Counted from the first letter of the stretch, positions 45,956 to 55,695 are shown. The stretch is DNA of 64,000 nt from Sphingomonas sp. S-NIH.Pt15_0812 (GCF_003951315.1 NZ_QLJH01000016.1:1-64000); one strand, 5' to 3'. The notes: generated from the letters alone by a model not told the origin. Numbers and translations: made by a program.

Positions 45956-46990
45956 ATGGACATGTATTGGGGGGAGAAGCCGGGCCTCCGCGTCGTCAAC
46001 GTCGCGGATCTGTCGCCGGTGGGGGAGCCGTTCGTCGAGCTGTTGTCGATCGACGACCGCCCGTTGGAATGGGCGCGATATTCTGGGCTGCCCGCGAACG
46101 CGCTGGAGCGGGCGGTGCCCCGTCCGCGCGTGTCGCGATACCGCGCCGCCTGGCAGGCGGCGAATGCGGCACGCGGCGCGACGGCGCTGGTGTCGCACCT
46201 GCCCCGGATGACCGCCGCCGTGGCCGATGCCGCCCGGCTGCGCGGGATCGACACCCCACATTTGGCCTTCTCCTTCAACTTCACCCAGCTGCCGGCGCCG
46301 GCGGCACGGACGCGCTTCCGCCGCAGCCTGGCGAGCGTCGACCAATTCTGCACATATACCGGATTCGAAGCCGATCTGTATGCCGAAGTGTTCGCGATCC
46401 CGCGCGACCGGTTCCGGCCGCTATGCTGGACGCAGGAGGCGCCGGTGCCGGGCGCGGTGCACCCGATGCTGCTGCCGTCCGGTCCGTTCGTGGCGGCGGT
46501 GGGCGGCGAGGGCCGGGACTTCGCGATGCTGATCGCGGCGGCGCGGGCGCTGCCCCAGGTGCCGTTCGTCGTGATCGCGCGGCAGACGCCACTGCTGATG
46601 GACCCGCCCGCGAACATGACGGTGCACTTCAACCTGCCATATGCGACCTGCTGGGGCATCGCCGCGCGGGCCGCGGCATTGCTGGTGCCGCTGCGCGATG
46701 CCGAGACGTGCTGCGGACATATCACGCTGGTCAGCGCGCGGATGCTGGGCCTGCCGATCGTCACCACCCGCTCGCGCGGCACCGACGAATATACGCAAGA
46801 CTTCGCCGGCACGACGCTGGTGCCCGCCGGCTCGGTCGAGGGGTGGGTGGAGGCGATCCGCACCGTCATCGCCGATCCCGACGCGGCGCGCGCGGCCGCG
46901 GCGATCGACCATGCCGAGGCGGCGACGCTGTACGACCGCTCGCGGTGGAGCACATATATCCGCGACTTCGTCGCCCAGGCCCGCGCATAG
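45956..46990 (+). CDS. GT4-like glycosyltransferase
   Basis: 344 residues. The N-terminal half is diverged; the C-terminal half carries FVAAVGGEGRDFAMLIAAARAL (start of a donor domain), LLVPLRDAETCCGHITLVSARMLGLPIVTTRSRGTDEY, a glycosyltransferase donor-site layout. It diverges from nrdB across 98 bp and converges, 1 bp apart, with a small membrane protein gene coupled to an acyltransferase. The setting suggests modification of an envelope glycan. An alternative ATG lies 6 bp downstream. Confidence 0.65.
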   Translation: MDMYWGEKPGLRVVNVADLSPVGEPFVELLSIDDRPLEWARYSGLPANALERAVPRPRVSRYRAAWQAANAARGATALVSHLPRMTAAVADAARLRGIDTPHLAFSFNFTQLPAPAARTRFRRSLASVDQFCTYTGFEADLYAEVFAIPRDRFRPLCWTQEAPVPGAVHPMLLPSGPFVAAVGGEGRDFAMLIAAARALPQVPFVVIARQTPLLMDPPANMTVHFNLPYATCWGIAARAAALLVPLRDAETCCGHITLVSARMLGLPIVTTRSRGTDEYTQDFAGTTLVPAGSVEGWVEAIRTVIADPDAARAAAAIDHAEAATLYDRSRWSTYIRDFVAQARA

Positions 46991-46991
46991 G

Positions 46992-47192
46992 TCATGGCAC
47001 GACCGTCCACCGCCACATGGCGGTGGCGGACGCGCCGAGCGTGATCGCAGCGGCAACCGCCATGATGCCGGTCATCCGGAAGGCGTAGAGTTTCGGCTGG
47101 GACAGCGGCGTGCGCAGCCGCAGCAACAGCCCCGCGCCGAGCAGGCCCAACAGGGTGGCGACCAGGTACATGATGGCGACGGGCCACGTCAT
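46992..47192 (-). CDS. small two-helix membrane protein coupled to acyltransferase
   Basis: 66 residues: MTWPVAIMYLVATLLGLLGAGLLLRLRTP, then MTGIMAVAAAITLGASATAMW, two membrane segments. The ATG (47190-47192) overlaps the stop of the upstream acyltransferase by four bases, so they are probably translated together. No family recognised; possibly an accessory subunit of the acyltransferase. Confidence 0.65.
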   Translation of the reverse strand: MTWPVAIMYLVATLLGLLGAGLLLRLRTPLSQPKLYAFRMTGIMAVAAAITLGASATAMWRWTVVP

Positions 47193-48310
47193 CCGCCCAT
47201 CACCCGGATCGTCCCACCACCGATCAGGCCGATGATCAGCAGCGAATAGGCGACGATCATCGCCGTCCGGCCCCGGGCGGGCGTGTACCAATCGTTGCGC
47301 CGCGCCATCACCTGCCGGTCGATGACGTACCAGCTGGCGATCGCGACCGCGAGCGAGGCGAGGAAGGTGAGCAGGACGGTCGGCCCCGGCCCCGGGTCCG
47401 CCATGTGATGCAGGAGGAGACTCACCGCAAATCCGCCCACCCATTGGTTGAGATAGAGCGGATAGGAGATGGCGCCGGCGAACACCGCCAACCGCATCCG
47501 CCGGCCGGGCATGGCGAGGGCCAGGACGACCAGCACGGCGAAGATCGCATGCAGGGCCGTGACGTCCCACCGCCACATCAGGGCCACGGTGATGCAGGCG
47601 CCGAGGCCGAGCGCCAGATGCCGTGGCCAGGTGCCGGTCACGAGTGGCTGGCGTTGGTGGATCACGGCCGCCAATACGCCCAGCGCGATCGGCGCAAAGC
47701 GGGACGGCAGGGCCATCAGCACGGCGGCGACGACCACCCAGGGCCAGATCTTCCGCCCGAACGGCAGCAGGATCATCAGCAGCGGCGCGACCAGATAGAA
47801 CTGCTCCTCGACGGAGATGCTCCAGAAATGGTTGCCGGTGCCGCCCAGCGGCATTTCGGTCAGCGCCTGCGGGAAGCGCGTGAAGGTATAATGGGTGAAG
47901 GTGGTGTCGTAGAAAAGATATTTCAGCCAGTCGAGGGACAGGCCGTGCTTCGCCAGCGCAAGCCCGTAGAGCAGCGCCACGCAGGCGAAATAGGGGGCCC
48001 AGATCCGCGTGGACCGGTTGTAGAAGAAGCGGGGCAGGTCGGAGCGCTGCGTCTTGAGCAGGATGCCACCGATCAGCCATCCCGACAGCGCCAGGAACAC
48101 GTCGACGGCCAGCCCGCCGCCCAGGGGGCCGGGGAAGTGGACGCCCGAATGATCGAGCAGCACGATCGACGCCAGCAGGAAGCGCAGCCAGTCGAATGCC
48201 GGATATTGATCGACTTTGCGCGCTTCCGGATTGCCCGCAGCCGCGCGGGCGGGATTCAGCACGTCCAGGGTCGAGCCGGGCACCGCGGCACCAGGAATAT
48301 CACCGCTCAT
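47189..48310 (-). CDS. acyltransferase 3 family (OafA/YrhL-like) membrane protein
   Basis: 373 residues with about ten membrane segments. FDWLRFLLASIVLLDHSGVHF carries the conserved histidine, LAVDVFLALSGWLIGG follows, then FYNRSTRIWAPYF and NHFWSISVEEQFYLVAPLL, all hallmarks of acyltransferase-3 proteins that O-acetylate or succinylate polysaccharides, lipopolysaccharide or peptidoglycan. No C-terminal SGNH domain. Partner of the small membrane protein downstream; neighbour of a glycosyltransferase. Confidence 0.9.
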   Translation of the reverse strand: MSGDIPGAAVPGSTLDVLNPARAAAGNPEARKVDQYPAFDWLRFLLASIVLLDHSGVHFPGPLGGGLAVDVFLALSGWLIGGILLKTQRSDLPRFFYNRSTRIWAPYFACVALLYGLALAKHGLSLDWLKYLFYDTTFTHYTFTRFPQALTEMPLGGTGNHFWSISVEEQFYLVAPLLMILLPFGRKIWPWVVVAAVLMALPSRFAPIALGVLAAVIHQRQPLVTGTWPRHLALGLGACITVALMWRWDVTALHAIFAVLVVLALAMPGRRMRLAVFAGAISYPLYLNQWVGGFAVSLLLHHMADPGPGPTVLLTFLASLAVAIASWYVIDRQVMARRNDWYTPARGRTAMIVAYSLLIIGLIGGGTIRVMGG

Positions 48311-48366
48311 GCCACCATCTCGCCTTCAGTGCGTTTGGCCACCGAACCCCACACAGGAGATTGCAG

Positions 48367-48618
48367 ATGGTCGATGCCACCCAGATCAAGGAACATGCCG
48401 AAGTCATCGGCGCGGACGGCGTGCATATCGGCACGGTCGACCATGTCGAGGGCGACCGGATCAAGCTGACCAAGAACGACTCGCCCTCGACCGAGGACGG
48501 GCAGGGCGCGAAGCACCATTACCTGCCCATCGGCCTGGTCGCCGAAGTGGAGGGCGACACGGTCCGCTTGTCGGCCACCGCGCAGAACGCGCAGGACATG
48601 TTCGAAACCGCCGAGTGA
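48367..48618 (+). CDS. DUF2171 domain protein
   Basis: 83 residues from ATG 48367 behind AGGAGA: MVDATQIKEHAEVIGADGVHIGTVDHVEGDRIKL followed by HHYLPIGLVAEVEGDTVRLS. This is the PRC-barrel-like DUF2171 found in many alphaproteobacteria, function unknown, often linked with stress. It is followed 50 bp later by a good terminator. Confidence 0.82.
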   Translation: MVDATQIKEHAEVIGADGVHIGTVDHVEGDRIKLTKNDSPSTEDGQGAKHHYLPIGLVAEVEGDTVRLSATAQNAQDMFETAE

Positions 48619-48668
48619 GGTGGCGCCGTCCCGGCGCAGGGCGTCGGGGCGAGCGACGGACGCAACTG

Positions 48669-48699
48669 GGGCGATACCGGGGAACCGGTGTCGCCCTTT
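48669..48699 (+). terminator. Rho-independent terminator after DUF2171 gene
   Basis: GGGCGATACCGG (48669-48680) pairs with CCGGTGTCGCCC (48685-48696, one G-U pair) around a GGAA tetraloop and is followed by TTT. The 254-bp gap from 48619 to nrdA shows no other feature I can support. Confidence 0.8.
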
Positions 48700-48872
48700 C
48701 CGCATGGGCATTGCCCGATCGGAGCGTATATGGCCCGTCCCACCCGGCGCGGCAGGGACGGCGCGATCATCATGCTGCTGGTCATAGCCCATGTTGCTGC
48801 CCTGTCCGTCGCCCGAGACCGGAGCGCGGGGCTTCCCTCCGCGCTCCGACCAAAGTGTCTCTGCCCCCGCCA

Positions 48873-50852
48873 TTACTGGCAGGCGAGGCACTCGTCATAA
48901 TCCGTCGTCTCGCCGAGCGAGAATTTCGGCGTGGCGATGGTATTGTCCGCCTCGACGCCGCCCTGGCCCTCCGACCCGGCGAACCCGGCGCGCTGCACCG
49001 ACTTGGAACGGAGATAGTAGAGCGACTTGATGCCCAGCTCCCAGGCGCGGAAGTGGAGCATCAGCAGGTCCCACTTCTCGACATCCGCCGGGATGAACAG
49101 GTTCAGCGACTGCGCCTGGTCGATATAGGGGGTGCGGTCACCGGCCAGTTCGAGCAGCCAGCGCTGATCGATCTCGAAGCTGGTCTTGTAGCAGTCCTTC
49201 TCCTCCGGCGAGAGGAAGTCGAGATGCTGGACCGAGCCACCATGTTCCAGGATCGAGTTCCATACCGCGTCGGTGTTCTTCGACTTCTCGTTGAACAGCT
49301 TCTCCAGATAGGGATTCTTGATCGAGAAGCTGCCCGACAGCGTCTTGTGCGTATAGATATTGGCCGGGATCGGCTCAATGCAGGCGCTCGTGCCCCCACA
49401 GATGATCGAGATCGACGCGGTCGGCGCGATCGCCATCTTGCACGAGAAGCGCTCCATCACGCCCATGTCCGCCGCATCGGGGCAGGGCCCGCGCTCGGCC
49501 GCCAGCGTCATCGACGCCTGGTTCACTTGTGCGTTGATATGCTTGAAGATCTTCAGGTTCCACGACTTGGCCATCGCCCCTTCAAAGGGCAGGCCGCGTG
49601 CCTGTAGGAAGGAGTGGAAGCCCATCACGCCCAGGCCCACCGACCGCTCGCGGCCCGCGGAATAGGCGGCGCGCTCCATGCCCGGCTCGTGCCGGTCGAT
49701 ATAGTCCTGCAGGACATTGTCGAGGAAGCGCATCACGTCCTCGATGAACTGCTTGTCGTCCTTCCACTGGTCCCAGGTTTCCAGGTTGAGCGACGACAGG
49801 CAGCAGACCGCCGTCCGGTCATTGCCCAGATGGTCGCGCCCGGTGGGCAGCGTAATTTCCGAACAGAGGTTCGAGGTCGACACCTTCAGGCCCAGGTCAC
49901 GATGATGCTTGGGCATCGTCGAGTTCACATGGTCGGCGAAGACGATATAGGGCTCGCCGGTCTGGAGCCGGGTCTCGACCAGCTTCTGGAACAGCGAACG
50001 CGCATCGACGGTGGCGCGGACCTCGCCGGTCTTGGGGCTCTTCAGATGCCATTCGCTCCCGTCGCGCACGGCTTCCATGAAGGCGTCCGGGATCAGCACG
50101 CCGTGGTGCAGGTTCAACGCCTTGCGGTTGAAGTCGCCCGAGGGCTTCCGGATTTCCAGGAACTCCTCGATCTCCGGGTGCGAGACGTCGAGATAGCAGG
50201 CGGCCGAGCCGCGCCGCAGCGAGCCCTGGCTGATCGCCAGCGTCAGCGAATCCATCACGCGGACGAAGGGGATGATGCCGCTGGTCTTGCCGTTCAGGCC
50301 GACCGGCTCGCCGATGCCGCGTACCTGGCCCCAATAGGTGCCGATGCCGCCGCCGCGCGAGGCGAGCCAGACATTCTCGTTCCAGGTGTCGACGATGCCG
50401 TTGAGGCTGTCGGGCACCGAGTTGAGATAGCAGGAGATGGGCAGGCCGCGCCCGGTGCCGCCATTGGAGAGCACCGGCGTCGCCGGCATGAACCACAGGC
50501 GCGAGATATAGTCGTAGATGCGCTGCGCATGCGCCGCATCATCGGCATAGGCGGAGGCGACGCGGACGAACAGGTCCTGATAGCTTTCGCCCGGCAGCAG
50601 ATAGCGGTCGTTCAGCGTCTCCTTGCCGAAATCGGTCAGGAGCGAGTCGCGGCTATGGTCGACGTCCAGCGCATAGGGCTGGGGCGCGATCGACTTGCTG
50701 TCGAGCGCGGTCGGGACCTTGGCTTCGGTCGCCGGCTCGGCCGTGGCGGGAGCGGAAGCGGCGGCGTCCTTGGCCGTCGCCAGGGCGACGGCTTCGAGCA
50801 AATCCATGGTGTCGGTGGTCATATCGCTGTCCCGGCCATCCCTATAATCCAT
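48873..50852 (-). CDS. nrdA: ribonucleotide reductase class Ia, alpha subunit
   Basis: 659 residues from ATG at 50850-50852 with AGAGG 7 bases upstream; an ATG ten codons later is an alternative. Active-site residues are in place: LPISCYLNSVPDS, TSNLCSEITLP (Asn-x-Cys-x-Glu) and AVCCLSSLNLE, and the C-terminal CLACQ shuttle cysteines close the protein. An N-terminal ATP cone is absent; instead there is an alanine-rich 45-residue leader. It reduces ribonucleoside diphosphates together with NrdB, encoded 3 kb downstream. Confidence 0.95.
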   Translation of the reverse strand: MDYRDGRDSDMTTDTMDLLEAVALATAKDAAASAPATAEPATEAKVPTALDSKSIAPQPYALDVDHSRDSLLTDFGKETLNDRYLLPGESYQDLFVRVASAYADDAAHAQRIYDYISRLWFMPATPVLSNGGTGRGLPISCYLNSVPDSLNGIVDTWNENVWLASRGGGIGTYWGQVRGIGEPVGLNGKTSGIIPFVRVMDSLTLAISQGSLRRGSAACYLDVSHPEIEEFLEIRKPSGDFNRKALNLHHGVLIPDAFMEAVRDGSEWHLKSPKTGEVRATVDARSLFQKLVETRLQTGEPYIVFADHVNSTMPKHHRDLGLKVSTSNLCSEITLPTGRDHLGNDRTAVCCLSSLNLETWDQWKDDKQFIEDVMRFLDNVLQDYIDRHEPGMERAAYSAGRERSVGLGVMGFHSFLQARGLPFEGAMAKSWNLKIFKHINAQVNQASMTLAAERGPCPDAADMGVMERFSCKMAIAPTASISIICGGTSACIEPIPANIYTHKTLSGSFSIKNPYLEKLFNEKSKNTDAVWNSILEHGGSVQHLDFLSPEEKDCYKTSFEIDQRWLLELAGDRTPYIDQAQSLNLFIPADVEKWDLLMLHFRAWELGIKSLYYLRSKSVQRAGFAGSEGQGGVEADNTIATPKFSLGETTDYDECLACQ

Positions 50853-51395
50853 CGCACGCCTCTTCCGCTTCCTGTTCCCGGTCCGTTCGAATCGGCGCAC
50901 GCCATTCGTCTACCACCACCGCTAAGTCGCGGGGAGAACAAAAGAAGTCCATAGGTAGCGAAGCTACCTGCTGATCCGGTTTGCGTGGACAACGCGGACA
51001 CCATCTCTAGGGTCCGTCCATCGTCTGCGCCCCCACTGATTGTGGCAAAGCCGCGTGGGAGGCAAGCGTATAATCGTCTTGACAGCGGCCGCCCGGAAAC
51101 CCTCCAAACGGCCCAATCCCCCGCGACGCGTGCTTCTCCGCCACTTCCCTCAAGTGCAAGGGGAGAAGTCGCAAAAGGAAATATTTTTCGTCAGCGGGGC
51201 GGTCGGGATGCCGGCTGCCGACGGGCATGACCTCCGACTCGTCAGCCGATTACGAAGTGATCGCGGCGGGGCGGACGTCGATCGGTGATGCGGTCCGGCC
51301 CGCACGCGGCGCGCCTATCGACGACTGCGCCATCGGACCGGCGGGGTCGCGTCGACCACGGTCCGCGATGACGGCCGTGACCTGTCGCGGCTCAG
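50853..51395. other. 543-bp intergenic region upstream of nrdA
   Basis: No gene is supported here. It should hold the nrdA promoter (leftward). A hairpin AGGTAGC/GCTACCT around GAA lies at 50953-50969, within the probable nrdA leader. A second nested element at 51133-51168 has CTTCTCC/GGAGAAG outer arms and CACTT/AAGTG inner arms and resembles dispersed repeats. TTGACA occurs on the plus strand near 51079 without a matching -10. I find no NrdR-box pair. Confidence 0.5.
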
Positions 51396-54014
51396 TCAGA
51401 TCGCGCGGCGCAGCGGGCGGGCCGGCGTCGACAACAGGCGTTGCAGGTCGAGCGGCTGCGCGAACTGGAGCCCGGCGCGGCCGTCCGCCGCCCAGCGGAT
51501 GCGCGCCGCGAACATCTGGTTCTCGACCAGCTCGATCAGCAACTCGACGCCGACCGCGGCCTGGTCGATCGTCAGCCCGTCGATCATCGCGCCGCCGGAG
51601 GAGATGTCGCGGATGCGGACGTCGCGCTCGATCCCGTTCAGCGCGACTCGCGACGGACGGAACACCTTGGTCCGCTCCGCCCGGGTGATGCGCACGCCGG
51701 TCGCCACCGCCTGACCGGCGCGGGCGGTCATCATCGCCACCGCCTCGGCGCAGCGCATCGGCCGGCCATAGACATAGCCCTGGATATGGCTGCATCCCAG
51801 GTCGCGGATCATCAGCACCTCGTCCTGCGCCTCCACCCCCTCGGCCGTGGTCTCCATCCCCAGCGTCTCCGCCAGCGTGACGATGGCGCGGATGATCGCG
51901 ATGTTGCGACTGCCGGGCTGCGCCGCGCCGCGCACGAAGCTCTGATCGATCTTGATCTTGTCGAACGGCGCGTTGCGCAGATAGCCGAGCGACGAATAGC
52001 CGGTGCCGAAATCGTCGAGCGACAGCCGCACGCCCAGCGCCTTGAGCGAACGGAACATCGCGTCCGACGATCGGCTGTCGTCCAGGAACACGCCCTCGGT
52101 GATCTCCAGCTCCAGCCGGCCGGGGATGAGCCCGGATCGGGCCAGCGCGCTGGTGACGATGGTCGGCAGCTGCGGATTGGCGAACTGCACCGGCGAGACG
52201 TTGACCGCGACACAGACATCCTCGGGCCAGGTCGCCGCCTCCAGGCAGGCGGTCCGCAGCACCCATTCGCCCAGCGCCTCGATCAGTCCGCATTCCTCGG
52301 CGACCGGGATGAAGTCGGCCGGCGAGACCGCCCCGCGCGTCGGATGGTCCCAACGGACCAGCGCTTCATAGCCGACGATCCGCTCGTCCACCGTCGAGAC
52401 CACCGGCTGGTAGCAGAGGTGGAACGCGCCGCTGGCCAGGGCCTGGCGCAGATCCTCCTCCAGCGCCTGGCGGTTGCGCGCGCCTTCGAGCATCTGTTCG
52501 GCATAGAAGCGGTGGACGCCGCGGCCGTCCGCCTTGGCGGCATAGAGGGCGAGATCGGCATTGCGGATCAGCGTCTCCGAATCGCCACCGTCATAGGGGG
52601 CGATGGCGATGCCGATCGAACAGCCGATGGTGATCGAGGTGCCGCCTAGGCGATAGGGCATGGACAGGGCGTCGATCAGTTCGGTCGCCAGCGTCGCCAG
52701 CGTGTCGCGGCATTGCGTGCCGGGCAGCAGCACCTGGAACTCGTCGCCGCCCAGTCGCCCGACCAGCCCGGCATCGCCGACGCCGCGCGACAGGCGTTGC
52801 GCCACCTGCTTCAACAAATCGTCGCCGGCCTGATGGCCGAGCGTGTCGTTGACCGCCTTGAACCGGTCGAGATCCATCAGGAACAGCGCGTTGGGACGGC
52901 CGCCGCCCTGCGCCTGCGCCAGCGTCTTGTCGATCGACAGCCGCATCCGCTGGCGGTTGGCGAGGCCGGTCAGCCCGTCGAACAGCGCGAGCCGGGTGAT
53001 CTCCGCCTCCGATCGCCGCCGCTCGGTCAGGTCGGTGCCCGAGCCGATGAACCCCTGGAACCGGCCCAGTTCGTCGATCACCGGCCGGCCGGACATCGAC
53101 CACCAGCGCTCGCCCGCGTCATCCTCCGCCGCGCGGACCGAATAGTCGGAAAAGGAGGTGCGCGACGACAGGTGGAAGGCCAGGGTCCGCTCGGTCGCGG
53201 GCGTGGCGCTGTCCATCTGGAAAACCTCGGTCAGCGGCCGGCCAAGCGGTGCGGGGCCGAAGCCGGCGATCGCCTCCGCCACCCGCGCCGAGATATAGAC
53301 GATCCGCCCGTCACGATCGACTTCCCAGAACCAGCCGGTGCCCTGGTCCTCGAACTCGGCGATCATCTTGGCGGCGAAGGCCCCCTCCATCGCGCGCACC
53401 GTGTCCGCCCGCGTCGTCGCCCGGTCGAGCCGGACGAGGCGCAGCGTGCCGGTGAACAGGATCAGCAGCACGGTCGCGACGCCAGCCAGCGTGCTCATCA
53501 GCCCCATATGCGGGGCCATCGCCAGCACCATGCCGCCCGCATAGCCGATCATCGCCGGCCGGATCGGGTAGAGGGCCAGCGCCGACAGGGCGAGCGCGCC
53601 GGTGACCATCACGATCGCAGTCTGCGAAATCGTGCCGTCGCTGTCGTGCACCACCATCCATTGCAGCGTCACCAGCGCCGCGCCGATCACCGCCGCCAGC
53701 AGCGTCGCGCCGCGCGCCCGCAGATGCGAGCGCCAGGCGGAGGCAGGCATCTGGACGATGGCGAAGGCGTATAGCGAAGTGACGATCAGCAGCGCCGACA
53801 GGCCGAGCACCGCCAGCGATCCCATCAGCGCGACGCTGGCCATGACGGCCGACAGCCCCTGGAACGCCATCGCCAGCGGCCAGAGCGCGGCGACCTGCGC
53901 CAGCCGCCGGACCTGACGGCCGCCATGTTCCATCTCGTCCTCGGCCAGCCCGAGCAGGACCGCCAATGACGGACGGTCGTCATCGGGGACGATGGCATTG
54001 GCGCGATTCCGCAT
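51396..54014 (-). CDS. membrane PAS-GGDEF-EAL-PilZ cyclic di-GMP protein
   Basis: 872 residues. Order: about six membrane segments (residues 40-190), a PAS domain (GTGWFWEVDRDGRIVYIS), GGDEF (FLMDLDRFKAVND, GRLGGDEFQVLLPG), EAL (GYEALVRWDHPTRG, LELEITEGVFLDD, LDDFGTGYSSLGYL, KIDQSFVRG, TTAEGVEAQ) and a C-terminal PilZ-like domain (RPSRVALNG, VRIRDISSGGAMIDG). Both catalytic motifs look intact, so it may make and break cyclic di-GMP and sense it through PilZ. Single gene, upstream of the divergent fumarase. Confidence 0.9.
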   Translation of the reverse strand: MRNRANAIVPDDDRPSLAVLLGLAEDEMEHGGRQVRRLAQVAALWPLAMAFQGLSAVMASVALMGSLAVLGLSALLIVTSLYAFAIVQMPASAWRSHLRARGATLLAAVIGAALVTLQWMVVHDSDGTISQTAIVMVTGALALSALALYPIRPAMIGYAGGMVLAMAPHMGLMSTLAGVATVLLILFTGTLRLVRLDRATTRADTVRAMEGAFAAKMIAEFEDQGTGWFWEVDRDGRIVYISARVAEAIAGFGPAPLGRPLTEVFQMDSATPATERTLAFHLSSRTSFSDYSVRAAEDDAGERWWSMSGRPVIDELGRFQGFIGSGTDLTERRRSEAEITRLALFDGLTGLANRQRMRLSIDKTLAQAQGGGRPNALFLMDLDRFKAVNDTLGHQAGDDLLKQVAQRLSRGVGDAGLVGRLGGDEFQVLLPGTQCRDTLATLATELIDALSMPYRLGGTSITIGCSIGIAIAPYDGGDSETLIRNADLALYAAKADGRGVHRFYAEQMLEGARNRQALEEDLRQALASGAFHLCYQPVVSTVDERIVGYEALVRWDHPTRGAVSPADFIPVAEECGLIEALGEWVLRTACLEAATWPEDVCVAVNVSPVQFANPQLPTIVTSALARSGLIPGRLELEITEGVFLDDSRSSDAMFRSLKALGVRLSLDDFGTGYSSLGYLRNAPFDKIKIDQSFVRGAAQPGSRNIAIIRAIVTLAETLGMETTAEGVEAQDEVLMIRDLGCSHIQGYVYGRPMRCAEAVAMMTARAGQAVATGVRITRAERTKVFRPSRVALNGIERDVRIRDISSGGAMIDGLTIDQAAVGVELLIELVENQMFAARIRWAADGRAGLQFAQPLDLQRLLSTPARPLRRAI

Positions 54015-54154
54015 GGACCGGCGCTAGGCCGATGCTGGTTATCACCCGCGCAACGGGGATGGTTGACGGGAAATTATTCCACTGTCGTTCCGAACACGTG
54101 GGATAGGACGGCGGCGCGTTGCGTTATGCCGCGCCTTGTCGCACAAGCGCGGCC

Positions 54155-55675
54155 ATGACGACCATCATCCGCGACACCGACCTGATCGAGAGCGTGGCCG
54201 ACGCGCTCCAGTTCATCAGCTATTATCACCCGATGGATTATATCCGCGCGCTGGGCGAAGCCTATGAGGCCGAGCAGTCGCCCGCCGCCAAGGATGCGAT
54301 CGCGCAAATCCTGACCAACAGCCGCATGTGCGCGGAGGGCCATCGTCCGATCTGCCAGGATACCGGGATCGTCACCGTCTTCGTCAAATGGGGGCAGGAC
54401 TGCCGCCTGTCCGGCGACCGCAGCCTGCAGGAGGTCGTCGACGAGGGTGTCCGCCGCGCCTATCTCCATCCCGAGAACAAGCTGCGCGCCTCGATCCTGG
54501 CCGACCCGGCCTTCACGCGCCGCAACACGCGCGACAACACGCCCAGCGTCCTGCATGTCGAGATGGTGCCGGGCAACACGGTCTCGGTCGATGTCGCGGC
54601 CAAGGGCGGCGGGTCGGAGAACAAGTCCAAGTTCAAGATGATGAACCCCAGCGACTCGATCGTCGACTGGGTGCTGGAGATGATCCCGCAAATGGGTGCC
54701 GGCTGGTGCCCGCCGGGGATGCTGGGCATCGGCATCGGCGGCACCGCGGAGAAGGCGATGCTGCTCGCCAAGGAATCGCTGATGGGCGCGATCGACATGG
54801 GCCAGCTGCGCGCGCGCGGTCCCCGCAACGATATCGAGGCGCTGCGCATCGAGATCATGGACAAGGTCAACGCGCTGGGCATCGGCGCGCAGGGGCTGGG
54901 CGGCCTGTCGACCATCCTCGACGTGAAGATCCTCGACTGGCCGACCCATGCCGCGTCCAAGCCGGTGGCGATGATCCCCAATTGCGCCGCGACCCGCCAT
55001 GCGCATTTCACGCTCGATGGCAGCGGCCCGGCCTATCTGGAGACGCCGAACCTCGCCGACTGGCCGCAGGTCGACTGGAAGCCCGACGCCGCCGCCAAGC
55101 GCGTCGATCTCGACACGCTGACGCCGGAGGTGGTGCAGAGCTGGAAGCATGGCGATCGGCTGCTGCTCAACGGCAAGATGCTGACCGGTCGCGACGCCGC
55201 GCACAAGCGGATCGCCGACATGTTGGCGCGCGGCGAGGAACTGCCGGTCGAGTTCCGGGGGCGGGTGATCTATTATGTCGGGCCGGTCGATCCGGTCGGC
55301 GAGGAAGTGGTCGGCCCCGCCGGCCCGACCACCGCGACGCGCATGGACAAGTTCACGCGGATGATGCTGGAGCAGGGCCTGCTCGCGATGGTCGGCAAGG
55401 CCGAGCGCGGTCCGGCGGCGGTGGAAGCGATCCGCGATCACCGGAGCGCCTATTTGATGGCGGTCGGCGGCGCGGCCTATCTGGTCGCGCGGGCGATCAA
55501 GGGCAGCAAGGTCGTCGGCTTCGAGGATCTGGGGATGGAGGCGATCTACGAATTCGAGGTCAGCGATTTCCCGGTGACCGTCGCGGTCGATGCCGAGGGG
55601 CAGAATGTCCACCATCTCGCCCCGCTGGTATGGCGCGAGAAGATCGCGCGCGAGAAGTTGCTGACCCCGGCCTGA
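54155..55675 (+). CDS. fumarate hydratase, class I (iron-sulfur)
   Basis: 506 residues from ATG 54155; 12 extra upstream codons are open but unlikely. RPICQDTGIVTVFVKWG, KGGGSENKSKFKMMNPSDS, IPNCAATRHAHF and GPTTATRMDKF are typical of single-polypeptide class I fumarases with a [4Fe-4S] cluster held by three cysteines. It interconverts fumarate and malate in the TCA cycle. A hairpin at 55696-55715 follows. Confidence 0.93.
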   Translation: MTTIIRDTDLIESVADALQFISYYHPMDYIRALGEAYEAEQSPAAKDAIAQILTNSRMCAEGHRPICQDTGIVTVFVKWGQDCRLSGDRSLQEVVDEGVRRAYLHPENKLRASILADPAFTRRNTRDNTPSVLHVEMVPGNTVSVDVAAKGGGSENKSKFKMMNPSDSIVDWVLEMIPQMGAGWCPPGMLGIGIGGTAEKAMLLAKESLMGAIDMGQLRARGPRNDIEALRIEIMDKVNALGIGAQGLGGLSTILDVKILDWPTHAASKPVAMIPNCAATRHAHFTLDGSGPAYLETPNLADWPQVDWKPDAAAKRVDLDTLTPEVVQSWKHGDRLLLNGKMLTGRDAAHKRIADMLARGEELPVEFRGRVIYYVGPVDPVGEEVVGPAGPTTATRMDKFTRMMLEQGLLAMVGKAERGPAAVEAIRDHRSAYLMAVGGAAYLVARAIKGSKVVGFEDLGMEAIYEFEVSDFPVTVAVDAEGQNVHHLAPLVWREKIAREKLLTPA

Positions 55676-55695
55676 CGACATTCCAGCGAAAAGCC

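Noticed and set aside
48688..48900. Possible 70-residue rightward gene between DUF2171 and nrdA
   Set aside because: It begins in the terminator, has no ribosome site and ends inside nrdA.
50991..51001. TTGTCCACG as a DnaA box upstream of nrdA
   Set aside because: Two mismatches to TTATCCACA and no second copy nearby.
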